Source of the DNA: Anthopleura xanthogrammica
Lineage: Eukaryota > Cnidaria > Anthozoa > Actiniaria > Actiniidae
DNA: 64,000 bases
Direction of reading: 5' to 3'
Assembly: GCA_964019055.1 (NCBI GenBank)
Contig: OZ025207.1
Coordinates: forward strand, 25,639,617 to 25,703,616
In this document: positions 10,718-21,463 of the stretch, piece after piece
Layout: each line of letters begins with the position of its first letter
How positions within the stretch are numbered: position 1 is the stretch's first letter
Notes under the pieces: model-generated
Databases searched by the model: none
What the model was told of the DNA's origin: nothing
What the model saw: the letters and a program-made list of their open reading frames with translations, nothing else
Made by a program: the position numbers and the translations under genes

Positions 10718-11787
10718 CTGTAGAGAGAAAAGAATCAAAGGAAAAATGAATATAAAACAAATGTTTATGCGAGCGTTGCCCGTAAACCTCCATCCATGAC
10801 TGAATTGGAATTTAGAAGTTGATTTTGTGGAGGGAAGAAAACCGTAGAACTCAGAGAAAAACCTTCCAAGTACAGGAGAGAACCAGAAACAACTCTATTC
10901 ACATACGACACCGAGTGTGAGAATCGTACCTGGGTCGACATTGGTGATCATGAGAGGCGAGCGCACTAGTGTACCCCAATGGAAGAAAGAATTCGGAGAG
11001 ATCAGGTAAAGGAACGAAGGAACGAAGGAACGAAGGAACGAAGGAACGAAGGAACGAAGGAACGAAGGAACGAAGGAACGAAGGAACGAAGGAACGAAGG
11101 AACGAAGGAACGAAGGAACGAAGGAACGAAGGAACGAAGGAACGAAGGAACGAAGGAACGAAGGAACGAAGGAACGAAGGAACGAAGGAACGAAGGAACG
11201 AAGGAACGAAGGAACGAAGGAACGAAGGAACGAAGGAACGAAGGAACGAAGGAACGAAGGAACGAAGGAACGAAGGAACGAAGGAACGAAGGAACGAAGG
11301 AACGAAGGAACGAAGGAACGAAGGAACGAAGGAACGAAGGAACGAAGGAACGAAGGAACGAAGGAACGAAGGAACGAAGGAACGAAGGAACGAAGGAACG
11401 AAGGAACGAAGGAACGAAGGAACGAAGGAACGAAGGAACGAAGGAACGAAGGAACGAAGGAACGAAGGAACGAAGGAACGAAGGAACGAAGGAACGAAGG
11501 AACGAAGGAACGAAGGAACGAAGGAACGAAGGAACGAAGGAACGAAGGAAGAATTAATATTAAAAAGAAAAGAAAGATAAAAATAAAAGTCTTGAGGAGG
11601 AAAGGAAAACCGAGGAAAAGAAAATAAGCAATGCAAGGAAGAAAGCTGTGATGGTGGAAGCTGAAAAAAAGAAAGGAACGAAGCAATAGGTAGAAGGGAA
11701 AAAACCCTTACCTTGAATAGTAGTAGTTCACTTGTTTATCTTGATAGTAGAATGATAAAATTATGTCATGAGTAACGCTTTAAATAG
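10718..11787 (-). promoter_or_regulatory. Promoter, exon 1 and expanded intron of peptide copy 2
   Basis: The TATA-like CTATTTAAAG is at 11787-11778. Exon 1 ends at 11712 with donor GTAAGGG, and the acceptor is at 10718, so the intron is 994 bases. Other copies have about 480-570 bases. The difference is almost entirely the (AACGAAGG)n array at 11009-11550. Confidence 0.6.
11009..11550. repeat. Pure (AACGAAGG)n array, about 67 copies
   Basis: The 8-bp unit repeats without visible error for about 540 bases inside the intron of peptide copy 2. It sits where other copies have short GGAA/GGAAGAAA stretches. Because 8 bp gives an uninterrupted 24-bp codon cycle, it creates long meaningless frames on both strands. 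Confidence 0.97.
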
Positions 11788-11867
11788 CTGGCTTTTCGAC
11801 GTAGATCTACTTGTCACACCGGCCCAGTATCTTTTTTTTAACACAACAATTGTCAAAACATTTCATT

Positions 11868-12890
11868 GTTCGTCGGTGTGCAAATTAGAAAGACTAAACA
11901 GCGGTGTTAGGTACGATACTAACTCTCTTGTCAGTTCTCGATTAATATATTTGACACAATTCCAGTTCATTCGTGTTTTATTTCATGTCGTCCAAAAAGA
12001 CTCTTCAAGATACACGTCTTTACAAGAGAAATTTCACGGCGGCAAAGACCGAATACTGAGCGAATATTGCCACTCCGACGACGTGTTCACACAAAGCTGC
12101 TCCTCTCGTATATGTTAACCTTTTTCACCAATCGGAACCAGTACAGTTAACCGCTGGATTAACATCCTGCTTGAGTTAAGTAGTATCACTTTAAGGCTCC
12201 CAGCACCGCTCGACTAGCTTCAGTAAAGCTAGCCGAACAGTTCCTGTAGATCAGTACTATTTTGCGACATGTAGGCTTATAAAATGCTTATCCAAATCTT
12301 TATTGATAAATTACTATTATTCTTATTATCTGTTTAAGTTAATTATTGATTTATCTTTACTGTGTATATAGACCCATTGTACTAATTTCCAGCCTGGGGA
12401 AAAATACAATGAAAAATATTAACATCCCTAAAAAGATTTCAATCCTCAAGAGAATGCGGTTCTTTTGTTTTGGCACCCAGGTTGGGAATTAGTGCAGGGG
12501 GTCTATATTTGACTTGCGAGGACCCTTCTGTAAACCACTGATTGTGATATTGGCATCCTCAATAAAGATGCTTTATCATTATAACACTAATGCTAAGGTG
12601 TTGCTTTACCATTTAATGAAGACATATTTGAGTTTTAAAGGTAAATTTACACTGATATTTTACGCACAGTCGACCTTTGAAATTCGATAGGAATTGCTCG
12701 TCGGTACGCAAATTAGAAAGACTAAACAGCGGTGTTAGGTTCGATACGATACCGGCTCTCTTGTCAGTTTTTGGATAATATATTTGACACAATTCCAGTT
12801 CATTCGTGTTTTATTTCATGTCGTCCAAAAAGACTCTTCAAGATACACGTCCTTACAAGAGAAATTTCACGGCGGCAAATTAAAGACCGA
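11868..12890. repeat. Promoter-distal module as two direct copies flanking 640 bp
   Basis: About 190 bases (GTGCAAATTAGAAAGACTAAAC ... GGCGGCAAAGACCGAATACTGA) occur at 11868-12057 and again at 12695-12890. The 640 bases between contain a small TIR element (12368-12513) and an otherwise featureless stretch. The same arrangement recurs at 18370-19398. Direct terminal copies around a short non-coding interior could be a miniature retroelement (TRIM-like), but I cannot place LTR ends or a primer-binding site. Confidence 0.5.
12368..12513. mobile_element. MITE with about 32-bp TIRs
   Basis: ATATAGACCCATTGTACTAATT at the left pairs with AATTAGTGCAGGGGGTCTATAT at the right, with a few mismatches. 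A second copy sits at about 18877-19019 in the next unit. Confidence 0.65.
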
Positions 12891-13045
12891 ATACTGAAAA
12901 ACACAATTTCGTTTCTATTTTCTTTACCTATTTGTCTTTCTGAGAAAGACATTTTTAACACCAAAAGAAAACAAACACACGATTTTGGACCACTTTTACG
13001 GAAATAATCACAATCACTCGATATAGAGTAGAAACTTTATGACTT

Positions 13046-13619
13046 GATCAGACAAGAGGTAGTTTCAGGGTTGGATCTGTGAGTTAACCATGCCCTGACT
13101 TAGATCAGCCCAGAGGTTGTTTCAGGGTTGGATCTGTGAGTTAGCCATGCCCTGACTTAGATCAGCCCAGAGGTTGTTTCAGGGTTGGATCTGTGAGTTA
13201 ACCATGCCCTGACTTAGATCCGCCCAGAGGTTGTTTCAGGGTTGGATCTGTATGTTAACCATGCCCTGACTTAGATCAGCCCAGAGGTTGTTTCAGGGTT
13301 GGATCTGTGAGTTAACCATGCCCTGACTTAGATCAGCCCAGAGGTTGTTTCAGGGTTGGATCTGTGAGTTAGCCATGCCCTGACTTACATCAGCCCAGAG
13401 GTTGTTTCAGGGTTGGATCTGTGAGTTAACCATGCCCTGACTTAGATCAGCCCAGAGGTTGTTTCAGGGTTGGATCTGTGAGTTAGCCATGCCCTGACTT
13501 AGATTAGCCCAGAGGTTGATTCAGGGTTGGATCTGTGAGTTAGCCGTGCCATGACTAAGATCAGCCCAGAGGTTGTTTCAAGGTTCGATCTGTGAGTTAG
13601 GCGTGCCATGACTTCGATA
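13046..13619. repeat. 57-bp minisatellite, about 10 units
   Basis: The unit (GATCAGCCCAGAGGTTG ... CATGCCCTGACTTA) repeats ten times with scattered single-base variants. The first and last units are the most diverged (last: CCATGACTTCGATAC). The same unit is present once at 17145-17200 (inverted), 19555-19610 and 26110-26160, and 18 times at 22429-23458. Confidence 0.95.
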
Positions 13620-13692
13620 CAAGCTTACGCCAGGTTTAAGGGCCATAATCTAACAAAGATATAAAATTAAATATCTAAGAATTCCATTCACC

Positions 13693-14473
13693 GAGAAAGA
13701 AGTTTTAGTGAGTCACATGAGTCAATGAGTCATGAGTCAAATAGGAAAATTAACAATATTTCATATTCCAGTATTTGGATTACCAGCAAACAATTCAGAG
13801 GTTCTAATTCAGGCGGCTAACTTCATCTCTCACCACCAGCTATTTCACGATCAGTGCAGATTGATCCAGCATTAATCGACAGCAAAATAAGACATTAAAA
13901 TCAGAGGTGAAATTTCTATAGATCCATCATTTTCGGCACAGAACTAGTCATCAACAGATATAGGTTATTTTGTAGGGATGTTATTTGACTGAAAAAAAAA
14001 CTATATATTGACGTTTGTTTTGTTGCCCTAAATTCGACGCTCAAAACTGACGCCATCTTGATTTGGGCTTCCTGTGGTGAAAGTGGACTGCTGTTGGGAA
14101 AATGACGGGCGCTCGCTAAGAGTTGATGTTTTGATTTGTTTTTCACCTTTTTTCACGAGAAAAGCACCCAGAAATGAAGGGGGAAAGCAGAAATCCAACA
14201 TCTGTGATGATTCCAGTCCTCACTGGGTCCATCGATATTATGAAGATTTCTGTAAATTTGACTGAAAGGTAACCTTTTTAACAAGCTCGTATAAACGTTT
14301 CAATAATAAGCTTAATGTTCCCTTGTAAGCTTTTAAATAAAGTTTTAAGATTGTTGTACATGTGTTTTTAATACTTTCCATTGATTTCCAAATACTGGAA
14401 TATGAAATATTGGTAATTTTCCTATTTGACTCATGACTCATTGACTCATTTGATTCATAAAACAGGCATCCTC
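13693..14473. mobile_element. 781-bp TIR element (Mutator-like?), copy a
   Basis: Terminal inverted repeats of about 90 bp begin GAG and contain TGAGTCAATGAGTCATGAGTCAAATAGGAAAATTA. A 9-bp duplication, CCATTCACC, flanks it (13684-13692 and 14474-14482). Unit 0 at about 1155 shows the unoccupied site. A 9-bp target duplication with long TIRs starting GAG fits Mutator-like elements, but no transposase is encoded. The interior carries CGCCATCTTG and, about 50 bases on, AAAATGACGG, both like YY1 sites, and a possible 5' splice site CTGAAAG/GTAACC at about 14268. Confidence 0.65.
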
Positions 14474-14597
14474 CCATTCACCTGAGAAAAAAAGCTCGTT
14501 TCACAACAATAGGTCATTTATGGACTGCCATCTCATGAAATGATATTAGCTTGTATTTAAAAAAATAGCTCTTCCATATATTTTACAGCTAAGAGCG

Positions 14598-14844
14598 CAG
14601 TGGCGTAGCGAGGGGGGCGAGAGGAGGCGAAAAGAGGTGAGAGGAGGCGAGAGGAGCCCAAGGTATGGGGATCGCCCTAAAATTTTTGGATCGAGCCTTT
14701 TTTCTATGTTGTATGATGTTAATGCCACTGGCGTTGAGAGGGGCGACCACATGCCCCCCTAAATTTTGCCGTTATTGGTTCTTATTCTAGGCGCCTCCCC
14801 CTGCCCCCCCCCCCCCCCGATCCTGGATCCTCGCTGCGCCACTG
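14598..14844. mobile_element. 247-bp MITE with CAGTGGCG termini (hAT-like)
   Basis: The left end CAGTGGCGTAGCGAGG and right end CCTCGCTGCGCCACTG are inverted repeats. The interior has a GAGGCGA-type short repeat and a C run. CAG...CTG ends of this style are seen in hAT-derived MITEs, but I could not find a clean 8-bp target duplication. Truncated or altered relatives lie in every unit (about 1230-1454, 9665-9862, 20590, 24434, 27091-27188, 32195-32450). Confidence 0.55.
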
Positions 14845-14965
14845 TTAAAGCTTGTGTGCAGGGTTCGAAAAAGAATATTTTGACCCCTTTGCAAATGACA
14901 TATTTTTTGTCCATAGTTGTACTTGAAGCAGTAAATAATAACGTTAAATAAGAAATACTAGGCTA

Positions 14966-15235
14966 ATGTTTGATTTCGTAGTTTATTTTATCAGTAACCA
15001 TGGTTACAGTAGTTCTATTCATATTGAATATCACATTCGATTGTTTTCTTTAAAGTCTGCTTTCTATAAGACTCTATATCATGGTTATCATTTTACATTG
15101 AAACCTTTAGCTTTTAATTCTTTGTATATTCTCGATTTATTCTCGCTTTCTTTTGTTGTGTTTTATCTTTTTATGCTTACTTTATCCACCATCATTACAC
15201 ATCGTTTCGGCTTGAACAGGTGGCGGCCAAGATTA
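14966..15235. repeat. AT-rich 'A block' of the duplicated unit
   Basis: This block lies 3' of each peptide gene and is repeated at 1591-1840, 9998-10250, 20727-20990, 24571-24834, 27310-27560 and, inverted, 31860-32118. It contains a plus-strand frame (MFDFVVYFISNHG...) in several copies, but the copies are recent duplicates and some frames are broken, so I do not call it a gene. Here the block is interrupted at about 15235 by the LINE. Confidence 0.7.
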
Positions 15236-16992
15236 TAATAATAATAAACTTTATTAATGTGTCAGTAATTCCTAGCTTGCACTCAGTACAAGCTAATTGG
15301 GGACACCTGTCTACCTGTCTACTATAAAATCATATAATAATAAAACTTTACATTAGAATAAACTAAGTTAAGATATGAATTGATATATACATTATAAGAC
15401 TAAGACCCAACCCCAACCCCACACCCCAATGTCCCTCCCCCTCCCCTCCCCTCTTACCCGTTATCTGATCATCAATCTAATATGTACACTTCTTAAAATA
15501 TATACAAAGGTAAGAATTTGAAACTAAGTATAATTAAGACTAAGGTCGAGTTTAGACGTCGAAATCCCACATGCGCCGAATCCAACGCGAACGAACTCAA
15601 CACTAGATTGCTCATTCGCGCTAGACCCGGCACACGCGAAATCCGACGCCCAAACCGGGCCTCAGTCTATATAAATATGATAGACATAATACTTAAATAA
15701 TAATTAAAATAACATAACCTATGATCTAAGTGTTACACAAATAACAGTTCTTACATTTCTCTGAAATGAGATATTCAATGTCCATTTTTCTCACTTGTCT
15801 TTTGAATATACTAATTGTTTCTGAGTTCTTTATATTACTATTTAACTTGGACCATATTACAGGACCAATGTATCTGATACTGTGTTTACCATAGGTAGTT
15901 GTTTTAATCCTAGGAATGGAAAAATCGTCTGAATTTCTAAGGTTGTAACTACAGCTATTTAAATTAAAGATATCCGATATGTAACCAGGACATAAATTAT
16001 TCTTAACTTTGTACATTATTATCGCTATCTCCTGCAGCCTTCGGTTGAATAATGTAGGAAGTTTAGCCCTAGCAAGAAGCGCTTTGTATGTGCTGTTCTT
16101 ATCACAATAGATTGCTCTTAGTGCTCTCTCTTGTAAACGCTCAACCTTTCTACTATCAGAAGCTCTACAAAAATGCCATACTGTCTGGCAGTAAGCTAAT
16201 TGAGGTATGATATAAGATTTGTAAATTCTTAATTTTGCTAATGTAGGTAGCAAATTTCTCAATCTCATAAGAAGTCCAACTTTTCTAGATACCCTTTTAG
16301 ATAAATCATCTATGTGGTTACTGAACTTCAAGTGTTCATCAAAAGTAACACCTAATTTTAACAGTTTCATTTCAGAGTCACTTTTTATTTGCTCGTCCAG
16401 AACTTTGATGTTCATTTCTTTGTTCTTTTGTTTCTGTCCAAAGCTGATTGACTGGAACTTGTCGTGGTTACACTTGAGCAAATTTTGTTTGTACCAATTT
16501 GAGATGTCCTTTCCCTCTTTCGTCAGAGTCCTTTCCACGTCTTCAATCTTTTCACCAGTAGCGTACATTTGATGATCATCTGCATACATTGTGAGACTAC
16601 TTTTGTCAATATTGTAGACTAAATCGTTTTGGAATACGTTCCACAACAGAGGGCCAAAATTCGAACCTTGAGGGCATCCTCTGTCCACTCCTATCCATTC
16701 ACTTGTGATCTCTGTTCCTATTCTTACTCTATTCTTTCTTTCTGAGAAGTACGATCTTAGCAGATCAATGGAACTGTCTGTGAATCCATATGCCTTAAGC
16801 TTGGCCAACAATAACGGTGGATGTAGCGAGTCAAATGCTTTTGATAAATCTGACGATAGCACTCCGATTATGTTTTTACTGTCCAGTGTCTCTTTCCAGT
16901 CTTCTACGAGTTTGACTAATGTTGTCTCACAACTGTTCTTTTTACGGTAAGCAGTTAAGTTATTATTCAAATAGGGTTCGATATAATGTGAT
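15236..16992 (-). mobile_element. 5'-truncated LINE (non-LTR retrotransposon)
   Basis: The 3' end, on the left, is a TAA-rich tail (reading TTTATTATTATTA on the minus strand) after about 490 bases of 3' untranslated sequence. The 5' end stops inside the RT domain at 16992, where it is fused to an inverted piece of the duplicated unit. No clear target-site duplication flanks the combined insert. Confidence 0.8.
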
Positions 16993-16997
16993 TCCAA
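15726..16997 (-). CDS. LINE reverse transcriptase (ORF2), N-terminally truncated
   Basis: The 423 residues are open to the stop at 15726. The RT fingers/palm appear as LTAYRKKNSCETTL (about residue 14), LSSDLSKAFDSL with its catalytic Asp (about 48), GCPQGSNFGPLLWNVF (about 108) and the active-site box MYADDHQMY (about 137). A thumb-like region follows, with LAYCQTVW and ERLQERALRAIY, typical of the Jockey/CR1/L2 group. Endonuclease and N-terminal RT motifs are missing. The first ATG lies just before the truncation point and need not be a real start. No internal stops means a fairly recent insertion. Confidence 0.85.
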   Translation of the reverse strand: MESHYIEPYLNNNLTAYRKKNSCETTLVKLVEDWKETLDSKNIIGVLSSDLSKAFDSLHPPLLLAKLKAYGFTDSSIDLLRSYFSERKNRVRIGTEITSEWIGVDRGCPQGSNFGPLLWNVFQNDLVYNIDKSSLTMYADDHQMYATGEKIEDVERTLTKEGKDISNWYKQNLLKCNHDKFQSISFGQKQKNKEMNIKVLDEQIKSDSEMKLLKLGVTFDEHLKFSNHIDDLSKRVSRKVGLLMRLRNLLPTLAKLRIYKSYIIPQLAYCQTVWHFCRASDSRKVERLQERALRAIYCDKNSTYKALLARAKLPTLFNRRLQEIAIIMYKVKNNLCPGYISDIFNLNSCSYNLRNSDDFSIPRIKTTTYGKHSIRYIGPVIWSKLNSNIKNSETISIFKRQVRKMDIEYLISEKCKNCYLCNT

Positions 16998-17663
16998 ATA
17001 CTGGAATATGAAATATTGTTAATTTTCCTATTTGACTCATGACTCATTGACTCATGTGACTCACTAAAACGTCTTTCTCGGTGAATGGAATTCTTAGATA
17101 TTTAATTTTATATCTTTGTTAGATTATGGCCCTTAAACCTGGCGTAAGCTTGTATCGAAGTCATGGCACGGCTAACTCACAGATCCAACCCTCAAACAAT
17201 CCTTTTCTGATCAAAGTCATAAAGTTTTTACTCTATATCGCGTGATTGTGATTATTTCCGTAAAAGTGGTCCAAAATCGTGTTTGTTTTCTTTTGGTGTT
17301 AAAAATGTTTTTCTCAGAAAGAAAGGTAAAGAAAATAGAAACGAAATTGTGTTTTTCAGTATTCGGTCTTTAATTTGCCGCCGTGAAATTTCTCTTGTAA
17401 GGACGTGTATCTTGAAGAGTCTTTTTGGACGACATGAAATAAAACACGAATGAACTAGAATTGTGTCAAATATATTATCCAAAAACTGACAAGAGAGCCG
17501 GTATCGTATCGAACCTAACACCGCTGTTTAATCTTTCTAATTTGCGTACGGACGAGCAATTCCTATCGAATTTCAAAGGTCGACTGTGCGTACAATATCA
17601 GTGTAAATTTACCTTTAAAACTCAAACATGTCTTCATTAAATGGTAAAGCAACACCTTTATTG

Positions 17664-18299
17664 ATGTCTCTTCCCCAAGCCTGGTGGTTCCTATCTTCCA
17701 TGATCTTAAATAAATAATTATAAGAGTGTAGCCGGTGCTTCTCGTTCCATGATCGAACTGGAATTTAGAAGTTGATTTTGCGGAGGGAGGGAAATCGTAG
17801 AATCCAGAGAAAAACCTTCGAAGCACACGACAGAAGCAACAAGCAACTCGACTCACATATGACACCCAGTCTGAGAATCGTACCTGGGTCGCATTGGTGA
17901 GACGCGAGCGCACTCGTGCATTCCTAATGAAAGAAACAATTCGATCGCGAAGGGAAGGAAGAAAGGAATGAAGGAAGGAAAGAAGGAAGGAAAGAAGGAA
18001 GGAAAGAAGGAAGAAAGGAAGGAAGAAATGAAGGAGGGAAAGGAAGGAAGGACGAAAGGAAGGAAGGAAGGAAGAAAGAATATTAATTGAAAAAGAAAGA
18101 TATCAAAGAAAAGTCTTGAGGAGAAAAGGAGACCTGCAGAAAACTAAACAAGCAAGGAAGAAAGCTGTGAGTGGGTAAATTGAAAATAAGGAAGGAAGGA
18201 AGGGACAGGAAAAAGGGAAAACAACTCTTACCTTGAATAGTAGTAGTTCACTTGTTGATCTTGGTAGTAAAATGATGTCAAGAGTAACGCTTTAAATAG
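17664..18299 (-). pseudogene. Peptide gene remnant without its coding exon
   Basis: The TATA-like CTATTTAAAG (18299-18290), exon 1 (ending at 18232 with donor GTAAGAG) and most of the intron are preserved. The sequence then jumps from the intron (AAATAAATAATTATAAGAG) to CATGATCTT in the 3' flank. A deletion of roughly 500 bases has removed exon 2 with the entire precursor, so it cannot make a peptide. Confidence 0.7.
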
Positions 18300-18369
18300 C
18301 TTGCTTTTCGACGTAGATCTATTTGCCACACCGTATCTTTTTTTAACACAACAATTGTCAAAAAATCTT

Positions 18370-19398
18370 ATTGCTCGTCGGTGTGCAAATTATAAAAACT
18401 ATACAGCGGTGTTAGGTACGATACTAACTCTCTTGTCAGTTCTCGATTAATATAATTGACACAATTCCAGTTCATTCGTGTTTTATTTCATGTCGTCCAA
18501 AAAGACTCTTCAAGATACACGTCTTTACAAGAGAAATTTCACGGCGGCAAAGACCGAATACTGAGCGAATATTGCCACTCCGACGACGTGTTCACACAAA
18601 GCTGCTCCTCTCGTATATGTTAACCTTTTTCACCAATCGGAACCAGTACAGTTAACCGCTGGATTAACATCCTGCTTGAGTTAAGTAGTACGTATCACTT
18701 TAAGGCTCCCAGCACCGCACGACTAGCGTCAGTAAAGCTAGCCGAACAGTTCCTGTAGATCAGTACTATTTTGCGACATGTAGGCTTATAAAATGCTTAT
18801 CCAAATCTTTATTGATAAATTACTATTATTCTTATTATCTATTTAAGTTAATTATTGATTTATGTTTACTGTGTATATAGACCCATTGTACTAATTTCCA
18901 GCCTGGGGAAAAATACAATGAAAAATATCAACATCCCTAAAAAGATTTCAATCCTCAAGAGAATGCGATTCTTTTGTTTTGGCACCCAGGTTGGGAATTA
19001 TAGCAGGGGGTCTATATTTGACTTGCGAGGACCCTTCTGTAAACCACTGATTGTGATATTGGCATCCTCAATAAAGATGCTTTATCATTATAACACTAAT
19101 GCTAAGGTGTTGCTTTACCATTTAATGAAGACATGTTTGAGTTTTAAAGGTAAATTTACACTGATATTGTACGCACAGTCGACCTTTGAAATTCGATAGG
19201 AATTGCTCGTCCGTACGCAAATTAGAAAGATTAAACAGCGGTGTTAGGTTCGATACGATACCGGCTCTCTTGTCAGTTTTTGGATAATATATTTGACACA
19301 ATTCTAGTTCATTCGTGTTTTATTTCATGTCGTCCAAAAAGACTCTTCAAGATACACGTCCTTACAAGAGAAATTTCACGGCGGCAAATTAAAGACCG
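18370..19398. repeat. Promoter-distal module, second two-copy arrangement
   Basis: This is nearly identical to 11868-12890: direct copies at about 18370-18567 and 19203-19398 with the same interior, including the ATATAGACCC MITE at about 18877-19019. It marks unit 2 as a duplicate of unit 1. Confidence 0.7.
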
Positions 19399-19682
19399 AA
19401 TACTGAAAAACACAATTTCGTTTCTATTTTCTTTACCTTTCTTTCTGAGAAAAACATTTTTAACACCAAAAGAAAACAAACACGATTTTGGACCACTTTT
19501 ACGGAAATAATCACAATCACGCGATATAGAGTAAAAACTTTATGACTTTGATCAGAAAAGGATTGTTTGAGGGTTGGATCTGTGAGTTAGCCGTGCCATG
19601 ACTTCGATACAAGCTTACGCCAGGTTTAAGGGCCATAATCTAACAAAGATATAAAATTAAATATCTAAGAATTCCATTCACC

Positions 19683-20463
19683 GAGAAAGACGTTTTAGTG
19701 AGTCACATGAGTCAATGAGTCATGAGTCAAATAGGAAAATTAACAATATTTCATATTCCAGTATTTGGATTACCAGCAAACAATCCAGAGGTTCCAATTC
19801 AGGCGGCTAACTTCATCTCTCACCACCAGCTATTTCACGATAAGTGCAGATTGATCCAGCATTAATCAACAGCAAAATAAGACATTAAAATCAGAGGTGA
19901 AATTTCTATAGATCCATCATTTTTGGCACAGAACTAGTCATCAACAGATATAGGTTATTTTGTAGGGATGTTATTTGACTGAAAAAAAAACTATATATTG
20001 ACGTTTGTTTTGTTGCCCTAAATTCGACGCTCAAAACTGACGCCATCTTGATTTGGGCTTCCTGTGGTGAAAGTGGACTGCTGTTGGGAAAATGGCGGGC
20101 GCTCGCTAAGAGTTGATGTTTTGATTTGTTTTTCACCTTTTTCACGAGAAAAGCACCAAGAAATGAAGGGGGAAAGCAGAAATCCAACATCTGTGATGAT
20201 TCAAGTCCTCACTTGGTACATCGATATTATGAAAATGTCTGTAAATTTGACTGAAAGGTAACCTTTTTAACAAGCTCGTATAAACGTTTCAATAATAAGC
20301 TTAATGTTCCCTTGTAAGCTTTTAAATAAAGTTTTAAGATTGTTGTACATGTGTTTTTAATACTTTTCATTGATATCCAAATACTGGAATATGAAATATT
20401 GGTAATTTTCCTATTTGACTCATTGACTCATTGACTCATTTGACTCATAAAACAGGCATCCTC
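19683..20463. mobile_element. TIR element, copy b
   Basis: Same ends as copy a (GAGAAAGACG ... AAACAGGCATCC), flanked by CCATTCACC and TCATTCACC. The shared flanks show it was duplicated with the unit rather than inserted anew. The interior keeps CGCCATCTTG and AAAATGGCGG. Confidence 0.65.
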
Positions 20464-21295
20464 TCATTCACCTGATAAAAAAAAACTCGTTTCACAACAA
20501 TAGGTCATTTATGGACTGCCATCTTATGAAATGATATTAGCTTGTATTTGAAAAAATAGTTCTTCCATATATCTTACAGCTAAGAGCGCAGTGGCGTAGC
20601 GAGGGGGGAGAGAGGAGGCGAGGGTTCGAAAAAGAATATTTTGACCCCTTTGTAAATGACATATTTTTTGTCCATAGTTGTACTTGAAACAGTAAATAAT
20701 AGCGTTAAATAAGAAATACTAGGCTAATGTTTGATTTTGCAGTTTATTTTATCAGTAACCATGGTTTCAGTAGTTCTATTCCTATTAAATATCACATTCG
20801 ATTGTTTTCTTTAAAGTCTGGTTTCTATATGACTTTATATCATGGTTATCATTTTACATTGAAACCTTTAACTTTTAATTCTTTGTATATTCCTGCTTTA
20901 TTCTCGCTTTCTTTTGTTGTGTTTTATCTTTTTATGCTTACTTTAACCACCATCATTACACATCGTTTCGGCTTGAACAGGTGGTAGCCAAGATTATTTA
21001 TTGATGTCTCTTCCCCAAGCCTGGTGGTTCCTATCTTCCATGATCTTGGACCTTTTATTCCTCAGGACACTTTCATCAGACTGGATTCCTTCCGCCTAAC
21101 AAGAAAGATGATAATGGCTAGCGGTTACAAGTTGGAACTGCGTGGGTGTGTTGAATACAAAAAGTGAATAAGAAGGAAACTTCAACAGGTACAATCAGTC
21201 GAGCTACTTTCATCTTTAGCCAGAAAATGACACCAGAATAATTATCGCCGACAAAGCACGAAAGAGAACAATGAAGTTAAGGACTACAGTACTGT

Positions 21296-21442
21296 TTAGT
21301 ATAGAGCTATTCTACTTGCCTTTAATGAGCCTGTGGTTTCCCTTTTGCATTTAATAGGAGGACGACATCCTGGAAACCAGGCATATGTATGTGACACGAA
21401 TAGTGTCAAGAGCAGCATGGCGGCAATACAGCTAACTTTCAT
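21296..21442 (-). CDS. Small secreted peptide precursor, copy 3
   Basis: The ATG is at 21442-21440, 21 bases after the acceptor CTACAG (21469-21464). The 48-residue precursor has the signal peptide MKVSC...SHTYA (21 residues), core WFPGCRPPIKC, Lys-Arg, then ETTGSLKASRIALY. Two cysteines six residues apart, closed by a dibasic site, suggest a disulphide-looped peptide of 11 residues released by proprotein cleavage; this is inference from layout. The gene is the exact twin of copy 4. It would enter the secretory pathway; target unknown. Confidence 0.7.
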   Translation of the reverse strand: MKVSCIAAMLLLTLFVSHTYAWFPGCRPPIKCKRETTGSLKASRIALY

Positions 21443-21463
21443 CTTTATCAACTGTAGTATTGA

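Larger units (their letters stand above)
16992..19771. repeat. Inverted repeat with 670-bp arms around 1.4 kb
   Basis: The left arm (16992-17661) is the near-identical reverse complement of the right arm (about 19103-19771). The arms carry the end of the promoter-distal module, a single 57-bp unit, the unit start and the TIR of the 781-bp element. The left arm is fused to the truncated 5' end of the LINE; its other end joins TTTATTGATGTCTC, the sequence that normally continues the A block. Confidence 0.85.

Noticed and set aside
10895..11686. Four long repeat-protein frames (PSFLRSFV and ERRNEGTK repeats)
   Set aside because: They come from the (AACGAAGG)n array inside an intron; every frame of it is open.
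14966..15238. Conserved plus-strand frame MFDFVVYFISNHG in several units
   Set aside because: Conservation follows from recent duplication. Some copies are frameshifted or start elsewhere, composition is AT-driven, and the block is the 3' flank of the peptide genes.
19906..20190. Minus-strand frame MASVLSVEFRATKQT in the TIR element
   Set aside because: It is short, varies in length between copies because of small deletions, has no domain, and lies over YY1-like promoter motifs.
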